A DNA stretch of 64,000 nt from the NCBI GenBank assembly GCA_001599975.1, contig BCIO01000005.1, positions 1,240,001 to 1,304,000 of the forward strand, read 5' to 3'. The position numbers and the translations under genes were made by a program. The stretch is from Cystobasidiopsis lactophilus (Eukaryota > Basidiomycota > Agaricostilbomycetes > Agaricostilbales > Chionosphaeraceae). Shown here piece by piece: positions 35,101 through 45,513 of the stretch. The stretch's first letter is position 1, and each line of letters opens with the position of its first letter. The notes beneath the pieces are model-generated. The model saw only the letters and a list, made by a program, of their open reading frames with translations. It searched no databases and had not been told where the DNA came from.

Positions 35101-37438
35101 GCACTTCAAAACCAGTCTGATGACGGTTACCAGTCATTCTTTGTGCAGCCTTTTTCGTGGTCTCTGAGTTCGGCCAGAGCGGCAGCCTTTTGTAAGTTCA
35201 AGCGGATATTTCTCTCGGCGAGAGCTGATCTTGCTCATCTTGCTCTCAGGCTGTTCAAATCAGTCATAGAAGCCAACGGAAGGAATTTTTCCAGTGGCAT
35301 CTTCCTTTTCAGCCTCTGCAGCGTGGGCGTCGTTTGCCTCCAAGGTGCCAGGCTGTTCGCCTTTCACTTCCGCGGCGTCGTCACCACTCAACGAATCTTC
35401 CGACACCTGTTCAAGAGCCTTACCGTTGCTAGTCCAACGTGGATCGAAGCTATACCCACTGGAAGGATTCTTCAGCGCCTGTCAACCGATACTGACGTGA
35501 GCACATCCCTTCTTTACGTCAGTTGGTCGCACTAACTGCTGATGGACAGCAAATTGACCTTGGAATATTTTCGACCCTCATGTGCCTCTTCACCGACGTT
35601 TTGATGGCGACTGCTGCAGCGGTCGGCATTGCGCTCTTCATACCCTGGGCCCTGGTCGCCGCGGTCCTCTTTGCTACTCTCTCCGCTTACTTTGTCACCC
35701 TCTATTCAAGGGGAGTGCAAGATATGAAACGTCTAGAGTGGGTTGCTCGGCCTTCCCCTTTCCACGGACGCGCCCTCAGCCGACCACTCTGCAGGTCAGC
35801 CAGCCGAAGCCCTTTGTCAAACTACGCGTCCGAGCTTCTCGCCGGGAGAGTCACTTTTCGAGCGTATGGGTGCCTGGATTCGGTGATGACCCGAGGAGCT
35901 GCACTCGTGGACGACCTGGTCATCCCAGGCTACAATCTCCGAACGTTGAGCATCTGGTTTGGCATCCGACAAGATCTCCTCAGCGCTACCGCATACCTCT
36001 GCCTGGGGCTATATGCGGTCAAGTTCGGACTTGGCGCTGGTTCGGCTGGATATACTTTGTGAGCGAAACCCGCACCAGCCTTCGAGTGATATTTAGACAA
36101 AAGAGCCAGCAACTGCCTCTATCTCTTCGGCATTCATGTCTACTGGAGTTGTTTCCATTTCAGCAACGCGGGAATCCAATTGACAGCGCTTGAACGGTAG
36201 GCCCCACGAGCACGAGCAAGCCCATGCACCAACTGACCGCGTGAACCAGCGTCCTGGAGTATTCTCTTGGCGCCGAAGAAGAGACCACCGATGGGGCCTT
36301 GCCTCCTGCAGAATGGCCGGACCGCGAGCAGCCCATCTCTGTGGACAGCCTTGCCCTTCGCTACCGCCCAGACCTGCCTCGAGCACTGAACGGCATGACC
36401 TTCACCATCCAACCTGGCGAGAAAGTAGCTTTGGTGGGCCGGACGGGCTGTGGCAAGTCAACGATGGCCCAGGCCTTCTTCCGAGCGCTCGAGGCTGAAG
36501 ACGGCGCCATCCACATCGGCGGCCTCGACATCCGCACCTTGGATTTGGCCAGCCTTCGCGACAGGCTCACTCTGATTGTGAGTCACAGAAAACTCGGGCG
36601 TGCAGAACCTGAGAACTAATGACGTTGCCACAGCCCCAAGGTTCGTGCTCAGCGACCGGGGCAAGCAGCCGGGCACCCTTCTGACCGAGTTCAAACAGAT
36701 GCATCCCTGTTCGAAGGCACGGTCAGGTTCAACCTGGACCCGTCTGGCACCACCTTGGACGCCGACCTCTGGCGCGCCTTGCAGCTGGTCAGCTTGGCTG
36801 GCAGGCCCGACTCGCGCGTCCAGTCGCTGGAGATGCAGATCATCGAAGAGGGTCAGAACCTCAGTGCTGGAGAGCGACAACTGCTCTCCTTGGCCCGTGG
36901 CATCGTAAGCTCCGCCCCTCGTGCTGGCCTCAGAGCATTGATTTGGAAGCGTCCAGCTGCGGCTCTCGACTTCCGCCCTGGTGGTCTTGGATGAAGCCTC
37001 AGCATCTCGTGAGCTCCCTTAACAACCCAAATTCTTGTGACTCACAGCTTTCCGTCAGTCGACCACGCCACCGACGAGATCATCCAACAGGTTATCCGCT
37101 CCGAGATGACAGGCAGCTTGCTGTGCATCGCTCGTAGGTTCTTTTGTCGCTCTTGAAAGACAACCAGAATGCCAAGAGCTGGGTGTAGACCGATTGAAGA
37201 CGATTGGCGACTTTGACAAGATCATCTGTTTGGACGCCGGCCAAGTCGTGGCGATGGACACTCCCGGCAACGTGAGCCTTCTCTCCCTGGCTTACTGGAC
37301 CTTCCTCTAACCCTATTCTACCAGCTGCTGGCTGACCCTAACTCGATGTACTACAAGCTCGCCCGTGAATCCGGCGATTTTGCCGAGCTGCTTCAGATGG
37401 CCCAACTGAAGTCGCCTGCCCCTCTTATCAACCTTTAA
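32136..37438 (+). CDS. ABCC (MRP-type) ABC transporter, copy 2
   Basis: An ATP-driven exporter of the multidrug-resistance-protein family, probably in the vacuolar or plasma membrane. The ATG at 32136 opens TMD0-like helices (DWPALAVGASCGVSLSLWLF; SFVSLSLSLLATGVGAF). TMD1 follows with LPLSMVAGIALMFWIMGSA. NBD1 (about 34120-34750) has Walker A APIAQGKT, signature TSGGQKQR and Walker B LLDDILSALD. TMD2 runs from about 35100 to 36060. NBD2 has Walker A VGRTGCGKST (about 36430-36465), Q-loop LTLIPQ, DASLFEGTVRFNLDPSG, signature LSAGE and Walker B LVVLDEAS. The tail ends KSPAPLINL at 37438. It needs about 15 introns. It is a tandem paralogue of copy 1 and the likely donor of the shared 788-bp tract. 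Substrate unknown. Confidence 0.92.
36527..37314 (+). repeat. 788-bp tract identical to 30709-31496
   Basis: Second copy of the identical tract. Here it sits in a coherent NBD2: the preceding Walker A and the linker into DIRTLDLASLRDRLTLI are continuous, which suggests this is the original context. Confidence 0.95.
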
Positions 37439-37643
37439 GCAAAAACGGCCTCTTGGCCGATCTGATATACCAAGGAGGTTTTCTTTCACCCCTCTCAGCA
37501 ATGATAGAATATTGCTAGAGTACGAAAAGGATGATTTGCTATCTTTCCATCTCAAGCAGTGTCTCTTGTTCATTAGAACGGATATCTCGTGCCGTGCGTG
37601 CATACAACAAACCCACAGTTAGAAAGGCCGCCGAAAACAAATC

Positions 37644-40301
37644 TTACAAGCTCGCCGACCCCCGCGCCATGCCCTCGCTAGCCCGCTCCCATTCTTCCTC
37701 GTCCGACAAGGCTTGAACGTGCGCGGGCGGTGCGACCTCGACCGGCGAGGGCGACGCCTCCTCCCTCTTGCTCTCTGCCAGGGCCGAGCTGTCCACCTGC
37801 AGGAGCGAGCCATCCTCATCCGAGATGTCCCAGTCGACGTCGGACTCTTCCTCGTCCGCCACGTCCTCTAGCTTTTCTGCTGCGGCCACAGGTGTGATGC
37901 CTGCCACTGCTGGTGCTGAAGCGGACGTCCCATCTTCGAAGCCTGCGCTAGCTCGAGCGGGGGCCGGGCTGGCGTTGGTGCTGCTTGACCGAGAGGCAGT
38001 CGACCTCTTGGCCCAGCCCGGCGGCGTTTCGCCAACGGAGTAAATGGCCGGCTTCAGCGCACTCGAGCGGGCCTGCCAATCCCGGAACTCGTCCTCGCTC
38101 CGGACCAAGAAGCCGAGCAGCATGGACGGGTCGAGCGAGGTCAAGGCCATCTTCCGCACTTTGTCCGGATGGAAGGTGGTCAAGTCGGACGGGGAGTAGG
38201 CACCAGCAAAGAAGCGGTCCAGCTGCTCCGCTGGCGAGACGGACGAGGCAGAGGAAGAAGGCCGCCGCCGCCCTTGAGTGGGCGAGCCATTAGGTGGCAG
38301 GAAGGCTGAGCGGTTCGTGTTGGTGGACGCGTTCAAAGGAGGCGGCGAGCGGGAGAGGTCCTCCCAGTCGTCGTCCTCCGGCAGCACCTCGACGGGCGCT
38401 GCGGAAGTCAAGGGCAACGTTGTGGCCCATTTCGAGAGCGGCTCGTCCAACCCGGCCATAGGCGCGGTAGACACGGCCGATTTTGGGTAGTGCGGGTCAA
38501 TGTAAAACAAGCTGTCGTCCTGCACGCCAACAAAGTAATACGAGCTGGAAGGCCTGCCGCCGGAGATGCCGACTGTCTGGGGAAAGGTGAAGAGCTGCTT
38601 GATAGCGGGGAAGTAGATGGGGTTGACGCCTTGCAAGCCTAAGCGGATGTTGAGCAGGATAAGCACAGGCCGGGACCAGTCGCCGTTGGAGGCGGCCAGC
38701 ACTTCCGTGTGGTAGACAGCGCCGTCCATGGTGGTCACGACGCCCAAGCCGGCAGCGGGAAACTCATCGCATAGTGTTCTGTATCGAAGCCACTACAAGT
38801 AAGGCTCTGGTGAAAACCAAGAGCGGAAAGGCAGCCGCACCTGATAGCGCCAGCAGCAGTCGAGGGGCCAAACCACTGGCCGACCTCTTTGCCGAGCTTC
38901 TCGCCAACTAAAGCGAACCGGTGCACGCTGAACGGTGCCCAGGCCGCCGGATCGTCCAAGAACCATGACAGCAGTCGGACGTATTTGGGGTAGGCCTGGG
39001 GCAAGAGCTGCTGCGTTGGCCGGGGCTCGATCTCCCCTAGCGCCGCAGTCGACCCGTTTGACGTAGGTTCTTCTAAAGGCAAAGGCTTCCGCCAGTCTGT
39101 GGATGCCGGGTACCTTTGAATCTCGTACGGAGGGATATTGTGGTGAAACCAAGAACGCACCTCGACCAAGGTGGGTTTTCGCCAGCGCGTTGGCCAACAA
39201 GCTCTGACCCGTTCTCAACATGCAGCCCCAGCCGGTGTCGCTGGTCAAGCCCATCTGGCCATTGGGCAAGGGCGCGGCAGGGGAGCCACCGCCTCTGCCG
39301 ATGCTGCTCGCCAAGCTGCCCACCAATTCCCTTAAACCCGACGAGTTGGGCGGCGAACCGGAGGATGACTTGGGGGAGCAGGCGATGGGCGGGAAGTTGG
39401 AGCGGTAGGTCAGCTGGATGCGGGAGGTGAAGTCGAGGTAGAAGGCAGGCGGCCAGCCGTTTGTTTGGCTGATGGAGGGCAAGGGCACGGTTCTGCTTGA
39501 GGACGACGAAGAGGTAAGAAGGAGCAGCTGGGAGGCGACGGGAGTGGTGGAGGTAGAAGCGGCGTCGTCATCCGCTGTCAAGGTGGTGGAGACGGAAGAC
39601 CGTCTAGGTGGCGAAGCGACGTGGCCATTCGCAGCTGCATCCAGGTGGTGGTTGAAGGACACAGGAGGAGAAGCAGACGCGGTGGAAGACACGTCGGAGG
39701 AGGTGGACTTCTTGCGCTTGCTGTTGCCACCAACTGCACCGCTGCTGCTGCCCTTGCTGGGGCTCTGCAATACGCCTTTTAGCCTGGCCTTCTTCTTTTG
39801 CTTCTTGTTCGATGGAGCCGCTCCAGCAGCAGCCAAGAACGGGTCCTCCGACGGGCTGGCAGACAGCGGGCCTGCAGCAGCAGCAGCAGGGGAAGTGGGC
39901 GGGCGGTAGCCTTCGTGGCAGAGGCCGAGCAGGTGGATGTCAGAGGGCGAGCGGTCCACGTTGGCGTCTGTCTCGAACATCCAGTTGGCCGCTCGGTCGA
40001 GCCACTGCCGGTTGGCGGAGGGCAGCTTGGAGGTGGAGGCGACGGGCCCAGCTGGGGCCGACTGCTGCTGCTTGTTGTTGAGCAGGTTGGACATCCACGC
40101 GGTCAGCTTGCGCGGGAGAGCATCGTTGTTGGCAGCGACGACTGCAGAGGTGGCCGCTGCCAGGTGTTGCCGGGTGGGCGGAGCAGCACTGGGCACGAGC
40201 GCACCACCCGCCCTCGAGGAGGCCTTGCGGAGGAAGCGAGACCCGGGCGAGGAGCGAGGCTGTGGCTGTGGCTCGACCTCGGTGAAGCCCTCGCTGGCCA
40301 T
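37644..40301 (-). CDS. ATG4: Autophagy cysteine protease Atg4
   Basis: Processes Atg8 before lipidation and delipidates Atg8-PE. The ATG at 40299-40301 ([18 protein letters not shown]) is the first in frame. An unusually long, low-complexity N-terminal part (Ser-, Ala- and Lys-rich, about 280 residues) precedes the peptidase. Catalytic Cys: [20 protein letters not shown] (about 39165-39235). Asp-His: [16 protein letters not shown] then [14 protein letters not shown] (about 38490-38580). The conserved C-terminal block [20 protein letters not shown] follows. An acidic W-x-x-L motif (DDDWEDL, 38355-38375) between the peptidase and that block fits an Atg8-interacting motif, and the tail is acidic ([16 protein letters not shown]). 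Two or more introns. It converges on ABC copy 2 (about 205 bp between stops). Confidence 0.94.
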
Positions 40302-40347
40302 TTGCCACGCTTGGCCCCTTTTGGTGCTTGGCTGCCAACCTGCGCGT

Positions 40348-40376
40348 ACGCGAGGATTGGGTGGACGAGGACCACA
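40348..40376 (+). repeat. 29-bp repeat, copy upstream of ATG4
   Basis: Exactly matches 42840-42868 in the same orientation; flanks are unrelated. It lies about 47-75 bp upstream of the ATG4 start codon, so it is reversed relative to ATG4. Begins acgcgaggattggg and ends gaggaccaca. Confidence 0.85.
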
Positions 40377-40529
40377 TGTGGCAAGATTGACTGGGCTAAG
40401 TGGCAAAGGGGCTCTGAGTGCACGCTGAGTGATGTGGATATAACAGCGACATTTAATTCCAGATTGCAGTGGGTCAGAACAAAGGCGAGAGAGGCAAGGC
40501 TGGCCATGCACAAGTTCGGCGGGTGGCGT

Positions 40530-42520
40530 TCAAGCCAATGTGACGAACTTGGGACGCTCGCCTGAAGGCACACCGAGCCTCACTTTCGCGTTAACTCCAA
40601 CCTGCCCCTCTTGATAATGACGGGTAGCTGGAAAGACGGCAGCGACGTCTGAGATGACTGTCGATTGGCTCGAGCGCTCCGGAAGGCCTTGATACTTGGC
40701 TCTGAAACCATCCGACACCATCATCAACTTCAGAGCCAGAGCCAGCATCTCTTTGTGGTGAGATGGAGTCATCGGGAGGCGCCAGTGTTTCCAAGCCCAG
40801 GCGGCGATTTGATCAACGTAACACTCTTGCTTGCAATACGCGGAAGCCGAACCGAGTTGCGCTGCTGCGGCTTTGAAATAGGAGTCAAGTGGGCAGCCCA
40901 TTTGCTCGAGCCTGTTCATGCAATGAGAAATCAGATGCGACTGAGAAGGCCTTTGACCTCACATGAAGACGGCGAACATGTGCCAATCAATCCATGGCTT
41001 CGCCTTGTAGGCCCGCATCACGGCCGCCGGAAGGTACAAACTGGGTCCATTTATAGCAGGCTGTTCCGTGTCGCATCGCACCGCAAAGCCGAGATCACCA
41101 ATTTTGAGCACAATGCGGACTTCGGTGAAGCGATTGAGCTTCTTGGCGCCTGGGCCCATGAGCTGGATATTTGCCTCATCTCTTTCGTGTCCGTCGCCGT
41201 ACATAAATGCCATCATATTAGAAGACCGGAAGTCATGATGAACCCAGCCCTTGTCGTGCATGAGTTGCAAGCCCTTTGCGAGGCTCGGAGCGGAAGATTG
41301 TAGCATCATGATGCGATCAATGCTAGGATTGGCCCGCTGGAGCCCGAACAGATCGCGTCCGTTAGCCTCTTCGAGACCGACGACACAAAAAGAGAAGAGG
41401 TAGGCTTCCGATCCGATGTTGCAAGCAAACACGAAGTCGAAGGCGAAATCAAACTCCAGCAAAGCGCTGAGTCGCTGGTCATAGTGGGGGAATTCGGGGT
41501 CCGAAGACAATGCGTGTCCGTCGTACAGGCCGAAAACTTGTGCGTACGCCAAGGCTTCGGCCTCATACATCGCTTCGTTGCGCTGGGTCTTGTACAACGG
41601 ATCGATCATAATTTTGAGAACACCACGGCGACGAGAAAGCGTTTCCAGAGGTCTGAGGTCCTTCGCGCCTGCCGAAGTGACCTGATTGCCGGTGTGCTCG
41701 ATTCCGCGAGGACAGGGTAGGTGGTGAACTGCCTCTACGAGATGAGTGTCGTCAAAACGCTGACCCTGGGCATTCAATGGGCAGTGGGTAAGGTCAGAGC
41801 AGTGGCCGGAGAAATGGGGTGGAGGGCGGTGAATGGCGCCAAAGACGGGCAACACCTGAGGGACGATAGTTCCGTAGCTTCCTGACATGTCCCTGCACGG
41901 TCGGGTGAAATGCTGTTCGTCCAGCAGCACTCTCGTAAGGGTTTCTTCGACCTCGATAAAGCCTTTCAACAATGCCTGCAAGTCGAAGAACTGGTGCAAC
42001 AGAGCAATCTTTTCCGCTGGCGCCCTGGGCTCGCTCTTCAAAGTACCTTTGAGCACTATCGCCCGAGCAAGACAGGTGGCACGAGGGTCGGCTTGGCGAG
42101 AAAAGGAAGCTCGGATTTCGCCTCCGTGCGAGAAGATCAGGTGCGGACTTTCAGCAAGGAATTTGCCACCACGAGCACGCTCCCTCTCTTTCAGTAGGGC
42201 CTTGCAAAGGAATCTAGAGTATCGCAAGATCATTGGGTAGTCGTTCGTCTGGAGTTCTTTCCATAAGGCAGTTTGGGCTTGCACCGCCTCGCCAGGACTG
42301 TCGCTGCTGGCATCTGAAGGATGCCTGCGCAGAAGTTGGCCCAATCGTTTGCCATTCAGAATCCAATGCGACCACAGCCAGCTGCGACTGGTACCGAGAT
42401 GCTCCTGCAGAACAATGGCGGCTGCTTCTGTGCCGTGGACGAGGGCTGAGGCCCGTCTAGGAAGCAATGAGCATCAAGGGGCTTACGACGCTCTGCTTTT
42501 CGACTGTTTGAGATATTCAT
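40530..42520 (-). CDS. Divergent protein-kinase-like protein
   Basis: The ATG at 42518-42520 (MNISNSRKAER) splices over a 41-nt gtaagc...cag intron to PLVHGTEAAAIVLQEHLG, giving one long frame to about 40960. After a second intron it ends with a helical C-terminal part (GCPLDSYFKAAAAQLG...) at 40530. The C-terminal half carries a kinase-like core: VLKIMIDP (candidate beta-3 Lys), YEAEALAYAQ (candidate helix-C Glu), HDKGWVHHDFRSSNMMAF in place of HRDLKxxN, and KIGDLGFAV in place of DFG. The residues normally needed (Lys, Asp, Asn, Asp) are present in altered settings, so it may be active. The N-terminal 250 residues are unrecognised. About 620 residues in all. Function unknown. Confidence 0.7.
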
Positions 42521-42929
42521 CGTTGGCTGACTGGCGGTTCTGGAGCAAAGAAGGGAGAGACCCAAACAGGGAACGTCGCTCCTGGCGCAGAGGCAGTGCC
42601 TTTGCCAGTCCACGTAACACCCAATCTCTTTACATTGTCAAAGGGAAGACCCAAAGCGCAATCCAGCCGTCAAAAGGAGGGCAAGGGCACTGGGTTCAGC
42701 CATGGGGCAAAGCAGGCTCGTCGAGCTGGCAGCGGGGCAAAATGGTTGCGAGGCATTCTCATCATTCATGGGCATCTTTCGAGGGCTCGAATCGGACATT
42801 CATGGCAGGCAGATGGCAGCTGCTGGAGGAGATTGGCGCACGCGAGGATTGGGTGGACGAGGACCACAAGTTGAAGTCGGTGGCGACCCCATCTCAAGAA
42901 AAAGGACTTGGAGGACTCCAGCCATCACA
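42521..42929. promoter_or_regulatory. Divergent promoter between the kinase-like gene and ISU1
   Basis: About 410 bp between two divergent starts. It contains the second copy of the 29-bp repeat, 62-90 bp before the ISU1 ATG. I assign no other element. Confidence 0.5.
42840..42868 (+). repeat. 29-bp repeat, copy upstream of ISU1
   Basis: Exact match of 40348-40376. It lies in the ISU1 promoter or 5' UTR, in the same orientation as ISU1. Confidence 0.85.
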
Positions 42930-43722
42930 ATGCAGTCTCTATTCACCAGATCGACGCTCAGACAGGCCAGCATCGTCAGGCCGCAAGTGATCAGGGCGGC
43001 GGGTTACCATGCCAAGGTCATCGACCAGCAAGTTGCCTCCTCGTTCATGCATGAGCCAATCATTCGCTTACCACGTTCGGACAACCAGCTACGAGAACCC
43101 TCGCAATGTGGGCTCGCTCAACAAGAACGACATCAACGTCGGGACTGGCCTCGTCGGAGCGCCGTGCGTTTTTATGCTGGACGAAGCCCTTCGGCAAGAC
43201 GGCAATGCTAAACTTGACTTGTCGATGCAGAGCTTGTGGCGATGTCATGAAGCTCCAGATCCAAGTCAACGATAAGGTGTGCAGACCTGCTTATACTTTG
43301 AGACCTTGTCCTGGCTGTGATCTCAAGCTGCATGGAAACGCACACAGGGAGTCATCAGCGACGTCAAGTTCAAGACGTTTGGCTGCGGCTCCGCCATCGC
43401 CTCGTCCTCTTACATGACCGAGCGCGTCAAGGGCATGACCCTCGAGGAGGCCGGCAAGATCAAGAACACCGAGATCGCAAAGGAACTCAGTTTGCCACCC
43501 GTGAAGCTCCACTGCTCCAGTCCGTCCAGATCCTTCACCTAAAGAGCTTGCGACTTTGTGCTAATCGAATCATTGCGATGAACAGTGCTGGCAGAGGACG
43601 CCATCCAAAGCGCCATCCGGGACTACCAGGCCAAGAGGGCAGCAGGCAAAATCGGCTCCGGCAGCATCGACGTGACCCAGTCGGCCGCAACGGGAAGGAC
43701 CGAAGCGACAATCAACGCTTGA
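42930..43722 (+). CDS. ISU1: Mitochondrial Fe-S cluster scaffold protein IscU/Isu1
   Basis: Scaffold for [2Fe-2S] assembly with Nfs1-Isd11, frataxin and the Ssq1/Jac1 chaperones. The ATG at 42930 gives an Arg-rich presequence ([20 protein letters not shown]). The mature part reads [62 protein letters not shown], then [20 protein letters not shown]. The three cluster Cys (ACGD, FGCG, HCSM), the Asp next to the first, and the LPPVK chaperone site are all present. It ends TEATINA at 43722. Introns: 43028-43088 (a GC-AG intron) and at least three more, one splitting HCS from ML. Divergent from the kinase-like gene. Confidence 0.95.
43028..43088 (+). other. ISU1: GC-AG intron in ISU1
   Basis: Exon 1 ends GTC ATC GAC CA and the next exon starts C TAC GAG AAC CCT, giving the invariant Ile-Asp-His-Tyr-Glu-Asn-Pro. 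The intron between them begins gcaagt and ends accag (61 nt). No GT donor nearby restores this block. Confidence 0.8.
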
Positions 43723-44084
43723 TTTCTCCTTCTGACTTTTCAGACTTCTTGGGGCCCGGGTTGCGGCAGTGGTACATAGGCAGGTAGCGGTGGTGACGAA
43801 ATCAACTCTCGGCTCGCGCGCTGACCCAGCTTTGTAAATATATCTCTCTTTTCGCTCTGGCAGAGCCCGAGACTGTGTCCCAAAATGCAAATACGATCCT
43901 TTTTGATACTGTGACCGGAGCTGGCGAGCGAGCCAGCACTTGCAATAATTGGCAGACGCGACTCGGAGGTCCACCTTGCGAGGCCGCACTAAGGTTGAGC
44001 TTCACCGGCCCAATCCAACTCTTCCAAAGCGCTCAAGCCTCGTTCAGAGATTACAGTCAAGTCACAGAAAGCCATCCAGCAGCC
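43723..44084 (+). other. Intergenic, nothing recognised
   Basis: About 360 bp between ISU1 and the first F-box-like gene; no recognisable element. Confidence 0.5.
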
Positions 44085-45337
44085 ATGCAGGGCCCCGCCG
44101 CAGCTGTTTTCGCCATCCCCGAGCTGGTGGACCTCATCGTGCTCCATGCCTTTGAGGGCTTCGTGCCTCCCCAACCGCTCTCAAAAGTCGGTCTCCAGGT
44201 TATCCAAGTTTTGTTGAGAAGGATTAAAAGCTAATCCAGAGGAGTCGCCAGGACCTCGCTGATCTCAAGACTGTGTCAATGTTGTTTGTCCAGAGCTGGA
44301 GACGGTGCTTCTACCGGCGCGTCGTCATTGCCGGCCCGAGCGCGGTTCTCGAGCGCTTCGTGGACCGGATGCTGGATACCCCTCACCTTGGCCAGTTGGT
44401 CAGGCAGATTGACTGCCAGAGCGCCAGCCAAGGCCTGGTCGCCGCTCGCCACACGGTGATCCTGCTCTTCGTCGTCTGTCCTAATGTCAAATGCTTCAAA
44501 ATGTCCGGTACGGCATACTTGAACTGTCTCACCCGGCGGCCCACTCCCACCCTCCCCTTCAAATCTTTGCGCCGCATCAAGCTGATCTTGTGCGACCACC
44601 CGCTCTGCCACCAGCATCTGCAGCCCGGCTGGTTCGAGGGCCTCCTATCGCTTCCAGACCTCCAAGAGCTGGTATGCAACGGGATCTGCGAGCTGGTCGA
44701 ACAGACCTCGGCCATTTTGCCGTCCACGGCTTGCGTCCCCCGCCCGCTGTCCCTCTTGGGCTTAGCCGGCCACCAGAACAATCCTGTGTCTTGGCTTTTC
44801 CTACAAAGCTGCGTCGCCCGTTGCCCATACCTGACCGACTTCTCGTTCTGGGCGCCCACGTCGCCTCCGAGCGCCTCGGAGCTGGAGCTCTTCTTGCTTC
44901 AGCTTGAGCCTACCCTCGTCAACTTGTCGCTCATGACCTGCACAAGCCGAGGCACTTCGAAATTCAACAGCAGGCTCTTCCGCGACCGCTTCCCCGCCCT
45001 GCGCAAGCTCTCCTTGTTCTCTGTGCCAGCTGCTCCGGAGTTGCTGTACAACTTGCCAGCCAACCTCAAGACTCTTCGACTCAACGGTCTCAAATATATT
45101 GGCGCGCGCGAGATCATCAAGTGGCTCTCCCGTTCTCGTCCCAAGCTCGAAGAGTTGTCGATTGCGAGATTGCTCGGTCAGGGGCTCGGCGCGGACAAGT
45201 CAGCATCGCTCGCGACAGCATCTCAGATCAGCGAAATCGGCGTCCTGTGCAAGACTCTCGGCATCGACTGGACATACCTGGCCAGCCGCATCGGGCAGGG
45301 TGTAACGCTCTACACCCCGCCAACGGAAGGCGAGTGA
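44085..45337 (+). CDS. F-box/LRR-like protein 1
   Basis: The ATG at 44085 gives MQGPAAAVFAIPELVDLIVLHAF, an F-box-like start (IPELVDLIV). After a short intron (about 44187-44240) the frame is open to the stop: RSRQDLADLKTVSMLFVQSWRRCFYRRVVI, then leucine-rich irregular repeats (FKSLRRIKLILC, LLSLPDLQELVCNG, FPALRKLSLFSV, LPANLKTLRLNGLKYIG, RPKLEELSIARLL). It ends GIDWTYLASRIGQGVTLYTPP. Such proteins are usually SCF substrate receptors or orphan fungal F-box proteins. It resembles the gene at 47332-48616 in layout and in the LP.(N/K)L..LRL...IG..EI..WL block, so the two are probably an old local duplication. Target unknown. Confidence 0.75.
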
Positions 45338-45513
45338 CTGCCTGCTCTTGCCTTTTGCTTGCGTTGATTCCATGTCCTGACCCTTCAGAGTGATTGTTTG
45401 CATGCTAGGAGTAGGGCTCAGAGTGGTTAAGGGTGCGAGGGATAGTGTTTTGGAGAGGAACTTCGTGGGGATGCAATGTGTACAATTCTTTGCGGGCTGT
45501 CTATGTGGAAGCT

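Noticed and set aside
39865-39900. CAG-type triplet run in ATG4 as a microsatellite of interest
   Set aside because: Short and imperfect; it simply encodes an Ala/Gly-rich disordered stretch.
39798-40565. 255-codon plus-strand frame opposite the ATG4 N-terminus
   Set aside because: Ala/Ser-rich coding on the ATG4 strand creates open antisense frames; it is low in complexity and has no recognisable domain.
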